Source of the DNA: Candidatus Dadabacteria bacterium
GTDB taxonomy: Bacteria > Desulfobacterota_D > UBA1144 > Nemesobacterales > JAJCZQ01
Assembly: GCA_030624695.1 (NCBI GenBank)
Contig: JAUXJP010000012.1
Span: forward strand, 1 to 10,914
Direction of reading: 5' to 3'
DNA length: 10,914 nt
Positions 7,425 to 10,914 of this stretch are shown one piece after another. Both the position numbers and the translations under genes were made by a program. Every line of letters starts with the position of its first letter. Position 1 is the first letter of the stretch. Under the pieces are notes generated by a model. It searched no databases. It was given only the letters and a program-made list of their open reading frames with translations, and had not been told where the DNA came from.

Positions 7425-7466
7425 GGTATTTTTCATAAAGAAATTATTTTATTATGATGCAGTAAA

Positions 7467-7494
7467 TTGAAATTTACACCGTTCATGCTAAAAT
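7467..7494 (+). promoter_or_regulatory. sigma70-type promoter for the MBL protein-purB pair
   Basis: TTGAAA (7467-7472), 16 bases, TAAAAT (7489-7494): five of six matches to each consensus box. Transcription would begin near 7501, about 20 bases before the ATG at 7521. This supports that ATG over the in-frame TTG at 7467, which would coincide with the -35 box. Confidence 0.45.
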
Positions 7495-7510
7495 TTTCAA
7501 AACTGCAATT

Positions 7511-7514
7511 AGGA
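7511..7514 (+). promoter_or_regulatory. Shine-Dalgarno AGGA deciding the ATG start at 7521
   Basis: AGGA lies six bases before the ATG at 7521. The upstream in-frame starts (TTG 7467, ATG 7485) lack comparable sites, and the protein from 7521 begins MRICTLASGSSGNS, the usual beginning of this family. Confidence 0.75.
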
Positions 7515-7520
7515 ATCTTA

Positions 7521-8273
7521 ATGAGAATTTGCACACTTGCAAGTGGTAGTTCCGGAAATTCCCTATATATTGAATCTTCACAATCAAAAATACTTGTTGA
7601 TGCAGGTATTGGCCCGAGGATATTAAAGAAAAGGCTTGAATCGATTGATGTGGATATAGTTGATATTGATGCTGTTATAGTTACTCATGAGCATGAAGAC
7701 CATACAAGGGCAATTACAAAAATAAAAATTCCCGTGTATGTAGCGTCTGAGACTGTTTCGGTATGGAAAAATAAAGTGGATTGCCTGAACGAATTTGAAA
7801 GTGATGAGCCGTTTGAAATAAAAGACCTGTTTATTACACCTTTTTCAGTTCCGCATGATGCAATAGACCCAGTTGGATTTACAATTCAGACAGATAATTT
7901 AAAGGTGGGTGTTGTTACAGATATAGGTTCGGTAACAAGCCTGGTTGTTGAGAAATTAAAGGATTCCAATGTGTTGGTTCTAGAGTCTAATCATGATATG
8001 AACCTACTTCTCTACAGTCAGTACCCCTGGTTGTTAAAACAGAGGATTAAAGGCAGGCTTGGGCATCTTTCAAATGTACAGACGGGAGCGCTTTTAAACA
8101 CCGTATTTAACAAAGATTTAAAGCATGTTGTACTTGCGCACCTTAGCATGATTAACAACAGTCCGGAAGCCGCATACGATGAAGCTATGAAAATTATTTA
8201 CAGCAAAAACTCAGATATTACAAAAGTCCATGTCGCACCACGTAAAACCGTAGGGGAGGTACTAAGCATTTGA
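7521..8273 (+). CDS. metallo-beta-lactamase-fold hydrolase, YycJ/WalJ-like
   Basis: 250 residues. The N-terminus MRICTLASGSSGNS is the hallmark of YycJ/WalJ-type proteins. The metal site is complete: THEHEDH at 55-61 (H56, H58, D60, H61), H112 in PHDA, D134 in VVTDIG, H158 in ESNHD, H182 in GHLSN and H207 in LAHLS. Characterised relatives are cytoplasmic exonuclease-like enzymes linked to DNA metabolism and, in Firmicutes, encoded with the WalRK two-component system. No WalRK gene is present here, so the role is only inferred from the family. The start at 7521 is supported by AGGA, by the promoter upstream and by the conserved N-terminus. Its TGA overlaps the TTG start of purB (TTGA), indicating coupled translation. 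Confidence 0.92.
   Translation: MRICTLASGSSGNSLYIESSQSKILVDAGIGPRILKKRLESIDVDIVDIDAVIVTHEHEDHTRAITKIKIPVYVASETVSVWKNKVDCLNEFESDEPFEIKDLFITPFSVPHDAIDPVGFTIQTDNLKVGVVTDIGSVTSLVVEKLKDSNVLVLESNHDMNLLLYSQYPWLLKQRIKGRLGHLSNVQTGALLNTVFNKDLKHVVLAHLSMINNSPEAAYDEAMKIIYSKNSDITKVHVAPRKTVGEVLSI
8253..8259 (+). promoter_or_regulatory. Shine-Dalgarno GGGGAGG for the TTG start of purB
   Basis: GGGGAGG lies ten bases before the TTG at 8270, inside the end of the preceding gene. A strong site offsets the weak TTG codon. The next in-frame ATG (8297) would cut off the conserved RYSREEM beginning. Confidence 0.7.
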
Positions 8274-9583
8274 TTTCAAGATACTCCAGAGAGGAAATGT
8301 CGCGAATCTGGACCGACGAGGCAAAGTATACAAACTGGCTTAATATAGAAATAGCGGTTTGTGAGGCATGGTGTGAACTTGGTGAAATACCCAGGAAATC
8401 ACTAAACACAATAAAGAAAAGAGCTGATTTTAAAATCTCGAGAATAAATACCCTGGAAAAGAAATTAAAACACGATGTCCTTGCTTTCCTTACATGTGTT
8501 GCAGAATACGTAGGAGATGATTCAAGATATATACATCTTGGTATGACTTCATCAGATGTTCTTGATACTTCCCTTTCAATGCAGCTGAGGGATGCCGGGT
8601 ATTTAATAATCACGGATATTAAGAAATTACTTACAGAACTGAAAAGAAAAGCCCTTCAGCATAAAAATACACCTATGATAGGCAGGTCACATGGAATACA
8701 TGCTGAGCCCAAAACACTGGGACTTGTATTTGCTCTCTGGTATGATGAAATGAGCAGAAACCTGGAGAGAATGCAGAAGGCCACAAAAGATATTAGCATC
8801 GGTATGATGTCAGGTGCAGTCGGTACATATGCGGCTATAGACCCGAAAGTTGAAAAAATTGCCTGCAGGAAACTCGGGCTTAAACCCTCAAAAATTTCCA
8901 CCCAGGTAATACACAGGGACCTTCATGCCCAGTATTTTCTTACACTTTCGCTTATTGCTTCGGCAATTGAGAGGATTGCCACTGAAGTAAGGCATTTTCA
9001 GAGGACAGAGGTCCTTGAAATGGAAGAGCCATTTGGAAAGGGTCAGAAAGGTTCTTCTGCAATGCCTCACAAGAAAAATCCGATACTCTCTGAAAACCTT
9101 TGCGGATTGGCAAGGATTGTCCGTTCTTCTGCAGTTCCGGCACTTGAAAACATTTCTTTATGGCATGAAAGAGACATTAGTCATTCATCGGTAGAAAGGG
9201 TAATAGGGCCGGATACTACTATACTTACCGACTTTATGCTGACCAGGGTTGCTGGCATGATTAAGGGCCTTCAGATTTACCCTAAGAACCTGGAAAAAAA
9301 CATCTGGACTACAAACGGACTTGTCTTCTCGCAAAAAGTCCTGCTAAAACTCATATCAAAAGGGATAACACGTGAAAAGTCATATTCCATGGTGCAAAGA
9401 AATGCTATGGAATGCTGGAAGAGCGGGAAAAACTTTAGAGAAATTCTGCTTAAAGACCCAGAGGTTAAGGGCCTTTTAACTGAACAGGACCTTGATGCAT
9501 GTTTTGATGTAAAGCAGCATTTCAATAATATAGACTATATATATAAAAATGTGTTTGGAACAACAAAAAACAGGAAAAAATAA
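8270..9583 (+). CDS. purB: adenylosuccinate lyase
   Basis: 437 residues, normal for the bacterial short form. PurB cleaves fumarate from SAICAR and from adenylosuccinate, acting twice in purine synthesis as a cytoplasmic tetramer. The beginning ISRYSREEMSRIW is typical. H68 (KHDVLAF), TSSDVLDT (93-100) and the general acid/base region GRSHGIHAEP (138-147, H141) are seen. The flexible signature loop GSSAMPHKKNP lies at 261-271 with the catalytic Ser, and RDISHSSVER follows. All catalytic regions are intact. It starts at TTG 8270, overlapping the stop of the MBL protein as TTGA, with a strong GGGGAGG site. Such coupling makes PurB output dependent on translation of the upstream gene. No clear terminator is visible in the 111 bases before the next gene. 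Confidence 0.97.
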   Translation: MISRYSREEMSRIWTDEAKYTNWLNIEIAVCEAWCELGEIPRKSLNTIKKRADFKISRINTLEKKLKHDVLAFLTCVAEYVGDDSRYIHLGMTSSDVLDTSLSMQLRDAGYLIITDIKKLLTELKRKALQHKNTPMIGRSHGIHAEPKTLGLVFALWYDEMSRNLERMQKATKDISIGMMSGAVGTYAAIDPKVEKIACRKLGLKPSKISTQVIHRDLHAQYFLTLSLIASAIERIATEVRHFQRTEVLEMEEPFGKGQKGSSAMPHKKNPILSENLCGLARIVRSSAVPALENISLWHERDISHSSVERVIGPDTTILTDFMLTRVAGMIKGLQIYPKNLEKNIWTTNGLVFSQKVLLKLISKGITREKSYSMVQRNAMECWKSGKNFREILLKDPEVKGLLTEQDLDACFDVKQHFNNIDYIYKNVFGTTKNRKK

Positions 9584-9694
9584 TGATTGCATTATAAAAG
9601 TTGACTGGTATTCTGTAGTTTGAAAATTAAAAACCTATTATAAAGATCCAAAATCAAAAATACACAATAATCGGATTAATCCGGAGGTAATATA

Positions 9695-10771
9695 ATGAAA
9701 AAGTTATTAAGTATGGTTTTATTGTCTAGTTTGTTTTTGACGTTTGCATGTGATTCCGGCCCTAAAGAAGATGCTGCAACAACTACTGCAGATAGTGCAC
9801 AGGAAGCAGCTACAGAAGCAGCCCCTGCAGCAGCAACAGAAAATGTTAAGACAGCTCCCCCTGCTAACCAGGACACTGAAAGCAGGCTGATCTCCTTTTT
9901 TAAATCTAAATTCGGTACCAGGCTGCCCGGCAATGCCAGCGTAAAGCTTGGGAAGTTCAAAAGCAGTAATATCCAGGGTATAGATGAAGGCAGTTTTATA
10001 TTGGATATTCCCGGCCGTGGTGAGCAGCCAATTCCTATGCTGATCAGCCAGGACAGAAAATATCTTATAATAGGTGCAGGTGAACCAACAAATCTTGGAG
10101 ATTTTAAGGCGTCAGGAATGCCTGGTTTAAGGCAGGGTACTATTCCTTTTGGAAGGCAGCAGATTCCGGTACTTATATCTGATGACGGCAGCCAGTTAAT
10201 AGTAGGTGAAATACTTGACTCTACCGTAGACCCTCTCCAGGAAATTTTAAGTAAAATATCAATGGACAATGTACCACTAAAAGGTAATGCAGATGCACAA
10301 ATCACAATTGTTGAATATTCAGATTTTCAGTGCCCGTTCTGTAAACGTGGAAGTGATATGCTTCCAGGATTACTTGAAGAATATGACGGAAAAATAAAAA
10401 TTGTGTTTAAGCAGTTTCCACTTCCAAATCACAACTGGGCGAAGCCTTCTTCAATTGCCTCATTATGTGCTTTTGAGCAGGGTAACGATCAATTCTGGGC
10501 ATTTCATGACATGGTTTTTGCAAAACAAAAAGAAATTAGCCTACAAAACTCAACAGACAAATTTAACGAGTTTGCAAAAGAAATTGGCCTTGATCAGTCA
10601 AAATTCGATGCCTGCCTAAGCTCGGGTGAAAATGCAGCCAGAGTTGATGCAGAGATACAGGAAGGCCAGCTTGTCGGAGTTAGCTCTACACCTACATTTG
10701 TAGTTGACGGGCTTATTGTTCCTGGTGCTGATTTACAAAGTATCAAGAACGCTATCAATTCAAGAATGTAA
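9695..10771 (+). CDS. DsbA-family thiol-disulfide lipoprotein with duplicated N-terminal module
   Basis: 358 residues. A signal peptide ends in LTFAC, giving lipobox-like Cys19 (Thr-Phe at -3/-2 is slightly unusual). A low-complexity Ala/Thr/Glu linker follows (about 25-60). Residues 88-127 and 137-171 are two related units: FKSSNIQG...QPIPMLISQD...YLIIG and FKASGMPG...QQIPVLISDD...QLIVG. Residues about 195-358 form a DsbA-type thioredoxin domain with redox-active CPFC (213-216) and the cis-proline STPTFVVDG (P333). It also has C258 and C307, which could pair. It likely oxidises or isomerises disulfides in envelope proteins while lipid-anchored; the partner oxidoreductase is not in the window. 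The ribosome site GGAGG (9683-9687) is well placed. It may be a single-gene unit: 111 bases separate it from purB. Confidence 0.92.
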   Translation: MKKLLSMVLLSSLFLTFACDSGPKEDAATTTADSAQEAATEAAPAAATENVKTAPPANQDTESRLISFFKSKFGTRLPGNASVKLGKFKSSNIQGIDEGSFILDIPGRGEQPIPMLISQDRKYLIIGAGEPTNLGDFKASGMPGLRQGTIPFGRQQIPVLISDDGSQLIVGEILDSTVDPLQEILSKISMDNVPLKGNADAQITIVEYSDFQCPFCKRGSDMLPGLLEEYDGKIKIVFKQFPLPNHNWAKPSSIASLCAFEQGNDQFWAFHDMVFAKQKEISLQNSTDKFNEFAKEIGLDQSKFDACLSSGENAARVDAEIQEGQLVGVSSTPTFVVDGLIVPGADLQSIKNAINSRM

Positions 10772-10787
10772 AAACCTAAATGTTTGA

Positions 10788-10824
10788 ATCCTGACTAGCT
10801 GTTTTTTATACAAATAGTCAGGAT
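10788..10824 (+). promoter_or_regulatory. 10-bp perfect hairpin covering the next gene's ribosome site
   Basis: ATCCTGACTA (10788-10797) is the exact reverse complement of TAGTCAGGAT (10815-10824), separated by a 17-base loop containing T6. No T-run follows either arm, so it is not a standard intrinsic terminator on either strand. The AGGA at 10820-10823, the only likely ribosome site of the zinc-ribbon gene that follows, is within the right arm. Folding in mRNA would hide it. It could also be a protein-binding operator or an unusual transcription end for the DsbA-like gene. Confidence 0.55.
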
Positions 10825-10836
10825 CCGAATTTGAAA

Positions 10837-10914
10837 ATGAAATGTCCAAAATGCGGTTATAATTCTCTTGATTCTTTAAATGAATGTAAAAGATGCGGTG
10901 CCACGGTTGAGGCC
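10837..10914 (+). CDS. zinc-ribbon protein, N-terminal part only (runs off the window)
   Basis: The 26 visible residues begin MKCPKCGYNSLDSLNECKRCG: CxxC (C3, C6), ten residues, then CxxC (C17, C20), a classical short zinc ribbon. In many bacteria such an N-terminal ribbon precedes a membrane or regulatory domain; what follows here is outside the window. The ATG at 10837 is chosen from the usual MKCPKCG beginning. An in-frame TTG at 10831 is seven bases from the AGGA at 10820-10823 and could be the true start, adding two residues. The ribosome site lies in the right arm of the hairpin at 10788-10824. Function cannot be told. Confidence 0.65.
   Translation, partial: MKCPKCGYNSLDSLNECKRCGATVEA

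Noticed and set aside
8218..8613. Minus-strand open frame (131 aa) across the MBL protein-purB junction
   Set aside because: It covers conserved parts of two clear genes on the other strand and shows no recognisable motif.
9601..9644. Promoter for the DsbA-like gene (TTGACT at 9601 and TATTATAAA near 9636)
   Set aside because: The good -35-like box and the good -10-like box are about 29 bases apart, too far to work together, and no better pair is visible.
9672..9683. CGGATTAATCCG palindrome just before the ribosome site of the DsbA-like gene
   Set aside because: A 12-base perfect palindrome is expected a few times by chance in a sequence this long, so the position alone is not enough to call an operator.
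9676..10305. Long open frame on the minus strand opposite the DsbA-like gene (209 aa)
   Set aside because: It lies wholly against a well-supported gene, and its Ser/Ala/Leu-rich translation matches no family and has no ribosome site. It is a by-product of the codon use of the real gene.
10788..10824. Intrinsic terminator of the DsbA-like gene
   Set aside because: The stem is strong but the T6 run is in the loop and no U-tract follows the right arm on either strand, so I kept it as a regulatory hairpin instead.
1..10914. Defence island, toxin-antitoxin pair or mobile element
   Set aside because: The PIN domain protein is a YacL-type membrane protein with a TRAM domain inside a housekeeping operon, not a VapC toxin. 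No transposase, integrase, terminal repeats or repeat-spacer array is seen.

Overview
This window is an A+T-rich bacterial chromosome segment made mostly of housekeeping genes. Two lipoprotein-type signal sequences, an exported DsbA-type thiol protein, an exported MsrA-like protein and the MEP isoprenoid genes point to a Gram-negative (diderm) bacterium. No taxonomic marker is present and I cannot name the phylum. Nothing here is phage, IS, CRISPR or tRNA/rRNA.

Layout. (1) Bases 1-772 are very A+T-rich. They hold one intact small Cys-rich gene (470-646) and, upstream on the same strand, what look like two decayed relatives. The better one (241-416) keeps the same zinc-binding spacing only if a frameshift at an A7 run is undone. 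(2) Bases 773-1858 (+) encode an exported thioredoxin-like protein joined to a reduced MsrA-like domain. It ends tail to tail with the next operon, the two stop codons sharing TTAA. (3) Bases 6815 down to 1855 (-) form a tightly packed operon: PIN-TRAM membrane protein (YacL-like), ispD, ispF, comEC and a small membrane-anchored protein. Four of the junctions overlap or are separated by 10 bases. A good sigma70-type promoter (6848-6876) lies just upstream. (4) Bases 7412-6900 (-) encode a DUF4410-like lipoprotein. (5) Divergent from it, 7521-9583 (+) carries a YycJ/WalJ-type metallo-beta-lactamase protein and purB, coupled by a 4-base TTGA overlap. (6) Bases 9695-10771 (+) encode a DsbA-family lipoprotein with an internal duplication. 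(7) After a strong hairpin, a zinc-ribbon protein begins and runs off the right edge.

How the genes work together. IspD and IspF perform steps 3 and 5 of the MEP pathway. PurB acts in purine synthesis. ComEC would be the DNA-uptake channel, although its C-terminal metallo-beta-lactamase-like domain has lost most metal-ligand positions. Several products are exported thiol proteins (MsrA-like, DsbA-like, the CxxC lipoprotein), suggesting an envelope with active disulfide and methionine-oxidation chemistry; that link is inference.

Several starts are better placed internally: 470, 7412 and 7521. The most unusual items are the decaying small Cys-protein cluster, the degenerate ComEC domain, the reduced MsrA-like fusion, the duplicated module in the DsbA lipoprotein, and the hairpin that would cover the ribosome binding site of the last gene. 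I see no convincing new defence or mobile system.
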